Part shown: positions 55,765 to 64,000 of the stretch, piece by piece
Layout: each line of letters begins with the position of its first letter
Position numbering within the stretch: position 1 is the first letter of the stretch
DNA from: Methyloglobulus morosus KoM1
GTDB lineage: Bacteria > Pseudomonadota > Gammaproteobacteria > Methylococcales > Methylomonadaceae
Reading direction: 5' to 3'
DNA: 64,000 nt
Assembly: GCF_000496735.2 (NCBI RefSeq)
Contig: NZ_AYLO01000008.1
Span: 34,895-98,894, forward strand
Notes under the pieces: model-generated
The model's input: only the letters and a program-made list of their open reading frames with translations
What the model was told of the DNA's origin: nothing
Database searches by the model: none
Made by a program: the position numbers and the translations under genes

Positions 55765-56697
55765 TTAAGCAATGCTCCACACCTTTAAGTCAACACTCTC
55801 GTCAAGTTCTAAGGTATTGACGCGGCGTAGCTTCTGCTTAGGTCCCAACTCGCTGTCGTACACTTTTTTGATACCGTCGCCCAGTGAGCTTTCAATGTCG
55901 CGAATATTGGAAACCAAGCGTTCCAGGCCGCTGATTTCGACCGAAGCCGCCTGATCCGATCCCCACATGGCGCGGTCAAGGGTAATATGCCGCTCAACAA
56001 AGCAAGCGCCCATCGCCACGGCTGCCCAAGTGGGCGCCAAACCCGTTTCATGGCCGGAATATCCGATAGGGACGTTGGGATATAGCGTTTTTAGGGTGTG
56101 CAACATCCGTAGATTCAATTCGCTGGTTTTGCAGGGATAGGTGGATGTGGAATGCGCTATCAATAAATTCTCACACCGAATCAATTCAATAGCCGCCTCG
56201 ATTTCCACCATCGTAGACATACCGGTAGATACAATCATAGGCCGCTTTGTCGAACGTTTCTTTTTCAATAAAGCCGCATCGGTTAATGAAGCGGATGCAA
56301 CTTTGTAACAGGGCGGATCAAATTGTTCCATAAAATCGACAGCTTCTTCGTCCCAACAGGAAGCGAACCAGTCAATTTTGAGGTCTTTGCAGATCCTGTC
56401 AATTTGGGTGTATTGGGCCTTATTGAATTCGACTTTATGGCGATATTCGATATACGTCATGACGCCCCAAGGGGTATCGCGCTTAATGTCCCGTTGGTCT
56501 GGAGGTACGCATAAATCAGGTGTCCTCTTTTGGAACTTGACTGCATCACAACCCGCTTTTGCCGCACCTTCAATTAATCGGCGTGCGTTATCAATATCAC
56601 CGTTATGGTTGATGCCGATTTCAGCAATGACGTAGACCGGATGTTGATCGCCAACCCAACGATAACCTACTTTTACTTCATTTTTTATCTTATTCAT
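55765..56697 (-). CDS. NeuB-family nonulosonate synthase lacking SAF domain
   Basis: 310 aa. NeuB TIM barrel: VYVIAEIGINHNGDIDNARR, DAVKFQKRTPDL, STGMSTMVEIEAAIE, PNVPIGYSGHETG, and VERHITLDRAMWGSDQAAS. It joins PEP with an aldose to form a nine-carbon (or related) acid. The C-terminal antifreeze-like (SAF) domain of about 60 aa in typical NeuB is missing. ATG 56697 with AAGGAT. Last gene of the six-gene minus-strand cluster. Confidence 0.87.
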   Translation of the reverse strand: MNKIKNEVKVGYRWVGDQHPVYVIAEIGINHNGDIDNARRLIEGAAKAGCDAVKFQKRTPDLCVPPDQRDIKRDTPWGVMTYIEYRHKVEFNKAQYTQIDRICKDLKIDWFASCWDEEAVDFMEQFDPPCYKVASASLTDAALLKKKRSTKRPMIVSTGMSTMVEIEAAIELIRCENLLIAHSTSTYPCKTSELNLRMLHTLKTLYPNVPIGYSGHETGLAPTWAAVAMGACFVERHITLDRAMWGSDQAASVEISGLERLVSNIRDIESSLGDGIKKVYDSELGPKQKLRRVNTLELDESVDLKVWSIA

Positions 56698-56723
56698 TGT
56701 GATCCTTAAAAATGAGTTATTAC

Positions 56724-57242
56724 TTAGTATCGATGGGCAATAATCCATTCCGCAAAATCACGGAATGCCCCTTGCCCGCCATTCGTCTTGCAACGGTAGA
56801 TAACGGCATCGATTATCTTCGGCATTGCATCTTGCGGTGCTGCAGTCAGTCCCTTTTGATTGACCGTGTTTATCACGTCCAAATCATTGTAGTCATCCCC
56901 TATGTAAGCTATTTCTTCCAGTTTAAAATCTGTCTTGGCCAGGATTTCGAGCAGCTTTTTAGGTTTGTCTTTAATGCCTAAATAAAGATATTTAATAGTT
57001 AATTTGTCTGCCCTTGTTTTAATGCTGCCTGAAATTTCCCCCGACATGATGCCGGTTTCAATGCCACAATCCCTCAAGCGTTCTACGCCCATGCCATCCC
57101 GGATGGAGAACCGTTTCATGATTTCGCCCGCGTCGGAATAATAAACGCCCGTGTCGGTTAGCACGCCGTCATTATCGGTCAGCACCAATTTGATTTTTTT
57201 GGCCCTGCTGACAATTTCATTCCTGTCTAACTGGCTGTTCAT
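56724..57242 (-). CDS. KdsC-type HAD phosphatase
   Basis: 172 aa. Nucleophile motif VLTDNDGVLTDTG (DxD variant), IRDGMGVERLRDCGIETGIM, and the late acidic motif IGDDYNDLDV. In nonulosonate or Kdo routes such enzymes remove the phosphate left after condensation. ATG 57242 follows GGGGAG. It ends 26 bp before neuB. Confidence 0.88.
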   Translation of the reverse strand: MNSQLDRNEIVSRAKKIKLVLTDNDGVLTDTGVYYSDAGEIMKRFSIRDGMGVERLRDCGIETGIMSGEISGSIKTRADKLTIKYLYLGIKDKPKKLLEILAKTDFKLEEIAYIGDDYNDLDVINTVNQKGLTAAPQDAMPKIIDAVIYRCKTNGGQGAFRDFAEWIIAHRY

Positions 57243-57255
57243 TGACTCCCCTGCC

Positions 57256-58089
57256 CTACCACGCTGTCCATCCCCCGTCGACGACAAGGTTCGCACCCGT
57301 CATGTAACTTGAAGCATCGCTAGCAAGAAAAATGACAGGCCCTTGATAATCGGTGGGCTCTGCCATTCGACCCAGCGGTGTGCGTTTTGCATAATTAGCG
57401 ACAAAAAATGGATCTTGGTGATTTTCGACGCCGCCAGGCGATAAGGTATTGACCCTGACCCCCCGATGACCCCAATAGGCGGCAAGGAACCGGGTAAAGG
57501 AAATGACTGCGCCTTTGGTGACAGGATAGGCAGCCGATTTATAAAAGCTTTGTGAGCCGTCCGCACGGGCATACAAAGATTGATCCGGTGCGACCAAGCC
57601 ATAAGTGGAGGCAATATTGATGATGCTGCCAGAGCCTTGTTTCGCCATTTCATTGCCCAAGACCTGGGCGCATAAAAATAGGCCGGTGATATTGACATCC
57701 AGCGAACGCTGGAACAATTCCAAGGGATAATTCTCAAATTTGGATTGCTCTGCCGCCGCAGCCGGATTTTCAAACATATCGTTAATGGCGGCGTTATTGA
57801 CTAACGCATCAATTTTCAAAAACTGTTCGAGAATTCGGTCTTTAAGTTCGACAACGGATTCCTTATGGGTGATGTCGCAACTTAACCCTAACGATTTTAT
57901 CGAGTATTCGATTGATAATTCGCTGGCGAAAACGTCACAGGCTTGCTGGTCTAAATCAGTCACAACCACATTCGCCCCGGCTTCGGCTAACGCCCTGCAA
58001 TGATTTTTGCCCATTAGCCCCAAACTGCCCGTGACAACGGCGACTTTGCCCTCTAACGAGAAAAGTTTAGGCATAGGTAAATGATCCAT
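57256..58089 (-). CDS. Short-chain dehydrogenase/reductase
   Basis: 277 aa. NAD(P) motif VVTGSLGLMGKNH (the usual TGxxxGIG has changed to TGSLGLMG), NNAA at 98-101, catalytic Ser161, Tyr188 and Lys192 (YPVTK). Overlaps the aminotransferase stop by one base (TAATG). Likely oxidises or reduces a sugar hydroxyl in the cluster; the substrate is not evident. Confidence 0.87.
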   Translation of the reverse strand: MDHLPMPKLFSLEGKVAVVTGSLGLMGKNHCRALAEAGANVVVTDLDQQACDVFASELSIEYSIKSLGLSCDITHKESVVELKDRILEQFLKIDALVNNAAINDMFENPAAAAEQSKFENYPLELFQRSLDVNITGLFLCAQVLGNEMAKQGSGSIINIASTYGLVAPDQSLYARADGSQSFYKSAAYPVTKGAVISFTRFLAAYWGHRGVRVNTLSPGGVENHQDPFFVANYAKRTPLGRMAEPTDYQGPVIFLASDASSYMTGANLVVDGGWTAW

Positions 58090-59483
58090 TACAATTTTGG
58101 CTTGGTATTAAAGTTAGTGACTTTCCTGAATACCGGCTCGACAGGCAACCCTTTTAAAGAGCCGGAGACGTTGTTTTCATCCACCGCTTTTTTCAATAGG
58201 CTTAAGACATCGCCATAAGCTTGCAAGGTGTAATCGATGTCGCTGTCGGTATGGGAAAAACATAGATTGTGGAATCCGCCCCATAAAATCCCGCGCTTAA
58301 TCATTTCTTGCTGTACTAAGGATTTCATCAGCAAGGCATTTTCAGTGGCATGGGAAAAGGTAATGATCGTCCGTGCATCCGCCCCGTTGCAGGCGGTATA
58401 AGGCATATTCAGGGACTGCGCGATTTCGTTATAGCCGTCCTTCAGTTTTTTACCTTGTTGGGCTAAAAATCCGGGGACATTGTGCAACCGTAATTCATTG
58501 ATCGTCGCTTTGGCCGCCGCCAACGAAAGCGCTTCCCCTCCGAAAGTGGTAAAGAAGAAAATATCTTTGTCGCATAGCTGCATCAATTCCTGCTTGCCGC
58601 ACAAAATCGAAAGCGGCATCCCATTGGCAACGGCTTTGGAAAAGCAAATCAAGTCTGCATCGACACCAAAATACTGTTGCGCCCCGCCAACCGATAGCCG
58701 AAATCCCGTCCACATCTCATCAAAAATAAGCACAATGCCTTTTCGGGTACAGAGCTCGCGGAGTTTTTGCAGAAAGCCGTCCTTGGGCGCTTCAAAGACG
58801 GTCGGTTCAAGAATGATGCAGGCAATATCGTCATCCAGCGAATTTTCCACCGATTCGATGTCGTTGTAGTTAAAGGTGAAGGTCAATTCACTGACGGATA
58901 AGGGAACACCCTTGTCCCGGTCGGTAACGCCAATGTACCAATCATGCCAGCCGTGATAACCGCAACACAGGACCTTGTTCTTAGCCGTTGCCGCCCGCGC
59001 CAGCCGGACAGCAGCCGTGGTCACGTCACAACCGGTTTTGCTGTAGCGGACCATTTCGGCATTAGGGACAACATCGCGGATCAATTCGGCGACTTCAACT
59101 TCCAACGGGTGCATTTGTGAAAACGTAATGCCATCGTTCAATTGCTCTCGTATCGCGCTATCGACCGCCTCGTAGCCATAACCCAGCGATATGGGCCCAA
59201 TAGCCATTTGGTAATCGATGTATTCATTGCCGTCCACATCCCAAACATGCGAGCCCTTGCCTTTTTTTAAATATTTAGGCGCGATGCCATGGATGTATTG
59301 TCCCGGCCCTTTCGCCAGGGTTTGGGTATAGGCGGGTATTAACCCTGTCGCGCGTTGATACAACGCATTGCTTTGATCGATCACGGGATACAGCTCGTTA
59401 AATTTGACCGAGTTAGCCCTGGCTTTGGACTCTCCTTGCATCTGTTCGTGGTAATTTTTCATAAGCTTGCGTCGCAATTCCAT
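58089..59483 (-). CDS. Class III (GSA-type) aminotransferase
   Basis: 464 aa. PLP fold type I of the glutamate-1-semialdehyde aminomutase branch: SKTGCDVTTAAVRLARAAT, YHGWHDWY, IFDEMWTGFRLS, and Schiff-base Lys in CFSKAVANGMP. In a sugar cluster it is more likely to introduce an amino group into a keto-sugar than to make aminolevulinate. Overlaps both neighbours by one base. Confidence 0.87.
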   Translation of the reverse strand: MELRRKLMKNYHEQMQGESKARANSVKFNELYPVIDQSNALYQRATGLIPAYTQTLAKGPGQYIHGIAPKYLKKGKGSHVWDVDGNEYIDYQMAIGPISLGYGYEAVDSAIREQLNDGITFSQMHPLEVEVAELIRDVVPNAEMVRYSKTGCDVTTAAVRLARAATAKNKVLCCGYHGWHDWYIGVTDRDKGVPLSVSELTFTFNYNDIESVENSLDDDIACIILEPTVFEAPKDGFLQKLRELCTRKGIVLIFDEMWTGFRLSVGGAQQYFGVDADLICFSKAVANGMPLSILCGKQELMQLCDKDIFFFTTFGGEALSLAAAKATINELRLHNVPGFLAQQGKKLKDGYNEIAQSLNMPYTACNGADARTIITFSHATENALLMKSLVQQEMIKRGILWGGFHNLCFSHTDSDIDYTLQAYGDVLSLLKKAVDENNVSGSLKGLPVEPVFRKVTNFNTKPKL

Positions 59484-60283
59484 TAGATAATTCTGGTCTG
59501 GGATTGGGTGACAGTTGACAATTCAGTCAAATGATTTCGATACCAATTAACGCCGTTGTATTGTGAATTGATCCGGACAATCTCAGGTTTCCTGTCCAGT
59601 AAGTCCAAGATATGGGTCAAGGTAAAAATCGGGTTTCCCGGTGTCCAAAGCTCTTCGTAGATCACCTGGATAAATTCATAATCTTCTGGATAATCAACCG
59701 TAAAACGGTGCGACATGGAATAGTCCAGGCCAGTTTCCCATTCGACATTACCAATCCGAAACCGGCCCGGCTGATCCCAAACATAAGGTGTCGTGTGTTC
59801 CCGTTCAAAAGGGTTTTTGGCGTTAAGCCAGGCCCATTCCAGCGCAGCAAAGGACACCACTTCAACATCATTCCCGTCTGGGTATGTCGCCGGGTGTAAG
59901 TTGCTGACGTAATCGTATTGCTGGGGATGGTCGAGATAAAAATTCAATACCTTATCAATAATGGCAGGGTCGATCAGCGGGCAATCGGACGGAATTTTCA
60001 CGACAGCGTCCGGTTTGCCGGCTAACGCCGCTTGATAATGTCGGTCGAGCAAGTCAGTCGAATGCCCGCTAAAACAATCTAATCCGTTTAATTGGCATAG
60101 CTTACGTATGGGCTGGTCTTCGGCATCGGTCGTTGTAGCGATAACAAATTCAAACGGCGTTTTCGCCGCCAGAATTCGCTCCGCCTGCCTTAACAGTAAC
60201 GGCTGCCCGGCCAACGGCATCATCACCTTATTGCCAAACCGGGACGACCCTGTCCTTGCCTGCATAATGACGAGAATTTTCAT
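59483..60283 (-). CDS. SpsF-like cytidylyltransferase
   Basis: 266 aa. N-terminal MQARTGSSRFGNKVMMPLAG is the nucleotide-binding motif of SpsF/NeuA-type CMP-sugar synthases; IPSDCPLIDPAIIDKVL holds the metal site. Expected to activate the sugar acid with CTP. Starts directly at the end of the preceding gene (0-bp gap) and overlaps the aminotransferase. Confidence 0.87.
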   Translation of the reverse strand: MKILVIMQARTGSSRFGNKVMMPLAGQPLLLRQAERILAAKTPFEFVIATTTDAEDQPIRKLCQLNGLDCFSGHSTDLLDRHYQAALAGKPDAVVKIPSDCPLIDPAIIDKVLNFYLDHPQQYDYVSNLHPATYPDGNDVEVVSFAALEWAWLNAKNPFEREHTTPYVWDQPGRFRIGNVEWETGLDYSMSHRFTVDYPEDYEFIQVIYEELWTPGNPIFTLTHILDLLDRKPEIVRINSQYNGVNWYRNHLTELSTVTQSQTRII

Positions 60284-61357
60284 TTACGGATTCGGGCGTA
60301 GCCGTTGTTGAATGCGGTTGGTAAAGTGCTTGACTACCGGCGCCCAATTTTCAGTCGGAAGCAACCTGGGTCTCGAATACCGTATTGGGATAACTCCACT
60401 TGCCACTTCCTGACGGACAATTTTTGCAATATGGTTGGCCGAATTTCCGTCATTTTGGATAGGTGTCAACCTTTTTAAGGTTTCAAGCGGATAATCGGAA
60501 TAAACTTCCTTGCCCAATGCAATGCCGACATAAACCGTTGAGGAAAAACGTGTTATTAAGGTTTCGCAATTTGCGATCATCTGTTCGGCACCACCTAATT
60601 CATAGACCAAGGCCTGTGGTGCCCATTGGTTAATTTCTCGGGTTGCTTTCGCAAAATTTTCGTTGGGGTGCAGCTTAAAGATAAGCTGCCGTCCGTTTGC
60701 AACTGCTAACGCATTCTCAATGATTTTTTTGCGGTTTTCGTACTGGAACGTTTCGCGTGTGTCCGAGGTACAGACCAATACGAAATTTTTGTGCGGAAAA
60801 TCATTCTCGTGGTATTTCGCACAATGGTCAAAGTTAGGTATCCCAGTGACACAGATTTTTTCTGGATTTACGCCTTTGCGGATAAATAAATCACGATAAC
60901 CTTCACTGGCGACACAAAATTTTTGGTAGGCCTGACTTAATCCTGTTGTTGCCGTGCCGGCAATCCAACGCGGCAGGAAAGGCAATGCCTTGACTAAATG
61001 AAAAGCCAAGTTTTCTGGATCGGTCATCCCCTCTTGCACCAGGATGATTTTCTTATGGTGAATGTTTCTTTGCACCACTAAGTCGGAACAGGTAACGACT
61101 AATTCGTAATCGTATTGGCTGCCGCCGTTGTCGATAGGCAGATTATGTTGTTGCAAATAAGCAAGACAGCGCTGGATCAACTTATTGCCCATGACGGTCA
61201 TCTCGGCAAGCCGCGCGTGGTAAAGCGCTTTTTCAAGACCATCCGAATAATAAGGCGTAAACCAAGCCTCATATTCGGGTAAGGCGTTAGCAATTTGGTG
61301 CATTTGGGTGGTCTGGTTAATTGAACCACAGATAAACAAGATTTTTTTCTTCTGCAT
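60284..61357 (-). CDS. GT-B-like glycosyltransferase/polysaccharide protein
   Basis: 357 aa. KILFICGSINQTTQMHQIAN opens a Rossmann-like half; the second half has VTGIPNFDHCAKY, IFKLHPNENF and ANCETLITRFSSTVYVGIALG, a pattern seen in CDP-glycerophosphotransferases, UDP-GlcNAc 2-epimerase-like and sialyl-type transferases. As first gene of the cluster it probably transfers the CMP-activated sugar, or acts as the epimerase step. Exact activity not assignable. Confidence 0.65.
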   Translation of the reverse strand: MQKKKILFICGSINQTTQMHQIANALPEYEAWFTPYYSDGLEKALYHARLAEMTVMGNKLIQRCLAYLQQHNLPIDNGGSQYDYELVVTCSDLVVQRNIHHKKIILVQEGMTDPENLAFHLVKALPFLPRWIAGTATTGLSQAYQKFCVASEGYRDLFIRKGVNPEKICVTGIPNFDHCAKYHENDFPHKNFVLVCTSDTRETFQYENRKKIIENALAVANGRQLIFKLHPNENFAKATREINQWAPQALVYELGGAEQMIANCETLITRFSSTVYVGIALGKEVYSDYPLETLKRLTPIQNDGNSANHIAKIVRQEVASGVIPIRYSRPRLLPTENWAPVVKHFTNRIQQRLRPNP

Positions 61358-61837
61358 AGGCTTCAGTAACTAGGGGTAAATAGCCTGTTCTTTTTAGGAA
61401 ACTAAGACTCTCAACCCGATTGTACAAACCAATTGTTACAACTTTTCAAGTCAAAAAAACTTGTTGATATTTTTTAAGGGGAACATTAATTAATGTTCTT
61501 GGACAAGCCATGATTGACATTAATCATAGGGTTTTATGCCTAAATATGGCCCAACCATGAGGAACAACCCGTGTGGAGACAGCTAAAATGACCGGACACT
61601 TTCAAACGAAAGATTATACGTTTCAAACGGGGTGTTGATGTGTCGCCAGTAATGGCACAGATGTCATGTAATTAAGCGGGCCTTATCTTTTTGATACTCA
61701 GCCATTGAATTTAGGGGATCAGAAAAACCACTGGCATGGTCCTGATGCTAATCTGGCAGGCTGTGTGGCCAACAAGAATGTGTGCCCAATGAAGGGGTTG
61801 ACATGGCCTTGTTTCGGCGCAGGCATTATTTCTTGGG
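61358..61837. other. Intergenic region upstream of the nonulosonate cluster
   Basis: 480 bp. The left part should carry the cluster promoter (minus strand); AT-rich DNA at 61430-61500 fits. A 66-codon minus-strand frame at 61711-61911 overlaps the next gene and is not protein-like. Nothing else recognised. Confidence 0.35.
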
Positions 61838-62248
61838 TCAGTTTTCGGAAATCTTGAGCAGCCAGCCATCGGCAGCCCGGCACGACGGAATCTTGGAATC
61901 GATTTTGACATCGACCCGCGCAGCCGTATTGTGAAGCGAATCAGGGATCTTGCCTTTCACCACATAAAACGGGTCTTTAAATTCACTGACAACGTCAACA
62001 TCCTGCTTTTTGATTTGTACGGAGACCTGCTCGGGGTCGTCGAGATTGGACACCACAAAAGAAAACGCCGAGCCCGGTGCAACGGTTGACAAATGTGCCG
62101 GCTGCATCTTGCTCAACTGTGGGCGGACACAAGAAGCGCCTCCCATCGCAGCATTGCCATTGCCACGATGCCCACTATGATCCATTGCCGCATGGGCATC
62201 AAATAACGAACAGGTAAGCAAGGCTATCAACAAGGGCATTTTTTTCAT
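61838..62248 (-). CDS. Small secreted Met/His-containing protein
   Basis: 136 aa. Signal peptide MPLLIALLTCSLFDAHA; the mature N-terminus MDHSGHRGNGNAAMGG is His/Met-rich as in periplasmic copper-handling proteins. The rest is beta-rich with two cysteines (ASCVRPQL and IPSCRAAD), which could form a disulfide. AGGAT precedes the ATG. Copper binding would suit a methanotroph but is inference. Confidence 0.6.
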   Translation of the reverse strand: MKKMPLLIALLTCSLFDAHAAMDHSGHRGNGNAAMGGASCVRPQLSKMQPAHLSTVAPGSAFSFVVSNLDDPEQVSVQIKKQDVDVVSEFKDPFYVVKGKIPDSLHNTAARVDVKIDSKIPSCRAADGWLLKISEN

Positions 62249-62965
62249 TTGGCTAATCCTGTGTATACAGTTGACGAAAACTCCACCTGGACTTGATTAT
62301 ACCCTTTATTCAGTGAATCCAATGTCGTCAATTATAGGACGTCTTTCGACAGGTTCGGGACGGACGATAAGGCTTTAAGGTTCCGTTCGTGATGGGCGTA
62401 ACTGGTCGAGCGGTCAAGCCATGATCGGAATTGATTTAGCCGGAGATTCCTTAAAATAATCCAACAAGACCCTAATACGCCGTTTTCTTAACCCTTAATC
62501 TATCTGTTATTGGCGGTTATGATTTTCCTCGCCAAGGGGAAAGTCGACCCGTGCGGTTTGGGATATAGTTGTATGTTTCCAGGTTTTATAGTATTTTGTA
62601 AACGGTATTTTAGGCTGTCGCCGTAAAACTTGGGCCCAGTCATTAATGTCAATGTTGTTTGGCCATCGTTAGATCTTTAAGGGACGCGATGGCGGAAATT
62701 GAGATCAAGCCAATGCTGAATTACATCATCGACCGGGTGCAAGCAAGGATTAATGAGCGGACTTTATGGGATGGGATAACCATTAGATCATAAGCCTAAT
62801 TGCGTTAATTGTAACGCCCGTGGTCAAAGTTGCTGTGGATAGGTTTATGTTGCGGTGCCTGGACGTTGTAGGAAAGAGAAAAAATATAATAACATTTTAT
62901 TAACCTAAATTAGGCCGCCATTTTGTACTTTGGTGGGCGTATCTATAGCCTGGGAGCACACAACG
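62249..62965. other. 717-bp gene-poor region with possible 34-codon ORF and promoter
   Basis: The only coding candidate is 62689-62793 (+), 34 codons with AAGGG 8 bases upstream (MAEIEIKPMLNYIIDRVQAR...), too short to trust. TATAAT at 62885-62890 is a good -10 for the next gene, with no strong -35. No RNA gene recognised. Confidence 0.35.
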
Positions 62966-63298
62966 ATGTCTACAAAAGAAGAATATTTAGCCAAACTGAA
63001 AACCCAATTGGATAGCTGGCAAGCGGAAGTCGGTGAACTGGAAGCTAAAGCAAGTGAGGCGGTGGAAGACCTTAAACCAGAAATTGAGGAACAAATTACC
63101 AACCTAAAAGCTAAATTTGCTGAAGGCGAAGTGAAGTTTAACGAATTGGCCGATGCGACCGAAGAGGCTTGGGAAGAATTGAAGGTTGATGCGGAAGCAA
63201 AATTCAACGAGTTGATCGGTGACTTCAAAGAAGATGTTCAGGAAGCCGTGGTAGAAGCGAAAGGTATTTGTGCAAAAATTAAAGCCTTTTTCAGCTAA
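62966..63298 (+). CDS. Acidic coiled-coil/amphipathic helix protein
   Basis: 110 aa, Glu/Ala/Lys-rich with an 11-residue-like helical rhythm (KPEIEEQITNLKAKFAEGEV, LADATEEAWEELKVDAEAKF). No signal or membrane segment. Similar small helical proteins occur in many methanotrophs and cyanobacteria and are linked to stress, but no function is proved. ATG 62966 follows GGGAG; the frame upstream to 62930 is not needed. Confidence 0.7.
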   Translation: MSTKEEYLAKLKTQLDSWQAEVGELEAKASEAVEDLKPEIEEQITNLKAKFAEGEVKFNELADATEEAWEELKVDAEAKFNELIGDFKEDVQEAVVEAKGICAKIKAFFS

Positions 63299-63376
63299 AC
63301 CATCAAAAAAGCGACTGCTGTTTTAAACTATTAGTCGTCGTCAGTACGCAGAGTTTTCCTGTTTAGCCTAAGCATT

Positions 63377-63421
63377 AAAGCACACAAAGGACGGCTTAAA
63401 AGCCGACCTTTGTGTTGCTTT
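63377..63421. terminator. Bidirectional hairpin between convergent genes
   Basis: AAAGCACACAAAGG (63377-63390) pairs with CCTTTGTGTTGCTTT (63407-63421, one bulged T), and an inner GGCT-TAAA-AGCC stem lengthens it. About 45 nt in all, between the helical protein and rsgA, which end towards each other. A run of A and T at the base supports termination on both strands. Confidence 0.65.
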
Positions 63422-63468
63422 GGGTTAAGCCGGATAGTTTTTTCAAAAACATGTTTTCAATTATCCCT

Positions 63469-64000
63469 TTAGCCGCCCATTTTTTGGGTTAGCTTCAAAA
63501 ATCGCTGATACCTAGTCATCGCTATCTTGCCGTCTTCCGCCGCCGCACGCACCGCGCAGCCTTTGTCTTGGTGATGGCTGCAATCATTGAACTGGCAGTT
63601 ATCTATAAAAGGCTGGAATTCCCGGTAACCTTGGGCGAGTTGTTGCCGGTTCAAGTCCGCTAGCCCGAATATGGCCACGCCTGGGCTGTCGATTAAATCC
63701 CCGCCGTTGTCGATGTGGTAAAGCGTTGCCGCTGTGGTGGTATGCCGGCCATGTTTGGTCGTTTCTGAAATCGAGTTTGTCCTTACGTTTTTATCGGGGA
63801 CTATCACGTTGGTAATAGAAGATTTGCCTACGCCCGATTGGCCTGTCAGCACACTGGTTTGCTTCTGTAAGGCGAGTTTTAATTCAGGCAAACCACTGCC
63901 TGTTTTTGCGCTCACCTTGTGTATCTGATAGCTTAACTCTTGATAAATCCGTAACTCGTTTTCCAGCGCTTCGGGTACCGGTAAGTCTAGCTTATTTAAT
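63469..64000 (-). CDS. rsgA: Ribosome small-subunit GTPase RsgA (5' part beyond window)
   Basis: The frame stays open to the right edge (about 176 residues seen). G4 LNKLDL is at the very edge, then G1 GQSGVGKSS and G3 IDSPG in the circularly permuted order typical of RsgA. The C-terminal zinc knuckle has Cys/His ligands in DNCQFNDCSHHQDKGC. RsgA helps the final maturation of the 30S subunit. An internal GTG at 63915 is not the start. Confidence 0.92.
   Translation of the reverse strand, partial: LNKLDLPVPEALENELRIYQELSYQIHKVSAKTGSGLPELKLALQKQTSVLTGQSGVGKSSITNVIVPDKNVRTNSISETTKHGRHTTTAATLYHIDNGGDLIDSPGVAIFGLADLNRQQLAQGYREFQPFIDNCQFNDCSHHQDKGCAVRAAAEDGKIAMTRYQRFLKLTQKMGG

Noticed and set aside
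58089-59483. hemL (glutamate-1-semialdehyde aminomutase)
   Set aside because: Same superfamily, but set in a sugar cluster with one-base overlaps; heme role is unlikely.
61711-61911. 66-codon minus-strand frame
   Set aside because: Overlaps the signal-bearing gene at 61838-62248 in another frame and has no support.

Overview
This window looks like chromosomal DNA from a gammaproteobacterial methylotroph, most likely a methanotroph of the Methylococcales. Two groups of genes point this way. The first is tetrahydromethanopterin (H4MPT) and methylofuran C1-carrier genes: mfnB, DUF447, a DHPS-like DUF6513 protein, a DmrB/AfpA-type flavoprotein and mtdB. The second is typical gammaproteobacterial genes and gene orders: dapA-bamC, single-chain purL, rsmJ, a suf operon headed by a Rrf2 regulator, and mltD divergent from a yafS-like methyltransferase and rnhA. 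I see no tRNA, rRNA, CRISPR array, prophage or transposase.

Layout. 1-3304 (minus): an H4MPT/methylofuran cofactor operon with four 1-4 bp overlaps that runs off the left edge. 3372-8418 (plus): folP, a PLP enzyme, a methyltransferase, ppk1 and def, tightly packed. 8578-14440 (plus): a secreted protein, a DUF2760 membrane protein and two unusual Hsp70s (the second with a DUF3731 tail), a conserved but functionally obscure chaperone module. 14852-28809: an ExeA-type ATPase, a partial Yej-like peptide ABC transporter whose embedded Trp-rich gene is broken by a 91-bp MITE, a dienelactone hydrolase, an LMW-PTP, purL, bamC, dapA, a cation-efflux protein and a secreted protein.

28937-38801 (minus): Rieske protein, rsmJ, a GFA protein, then the suf Fe-S assembly operon read as regulator-sufB-[accessory insert]-sufC-sufD-sufS-DUF-sufU. 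The insert (35.1-36.8 kb) holds hicAB, a truncated AbiC-like membrane protein, a small protein and vapBC, and separates sufB from sufC. A Rrf2/IscR-type palindrome overlaps the -10 of the regulator promoter. 38955-44958: an HNH nuclease, a full-length AbiC-like protein, rnhA, a methyltransferase, mltD and a BNR-repeat lipoprotein. 45342-47785: a cytoplasmic double-PAS chemoreceptor split by a one-base frameshift in an A8 tract.

47.8-50.7 kb is gene-poor and looks decayed. 50739-54302 (plus): a TetR regulator, a DUF4242 protein, a 59-aa ferredoxin and a periplasmic SBP56/methanethiol oxidase, followed by mtdB. Near-identical 18-bp operators lie in the promoters before tetR and before DUF4242. 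This suggests an inducible methyl-sulfur oxidation unit feeding formaldehyde to the neighbouring H4MPT pathway. 55765-61357 (minus): six genes with overlapping or nearly abutting ends for a CMP-activated nonulosonic-type sugar. The right end has a small Met/His-rich secreted protein, an acidic helical protein and the start of rsgA, which runs off the edge.
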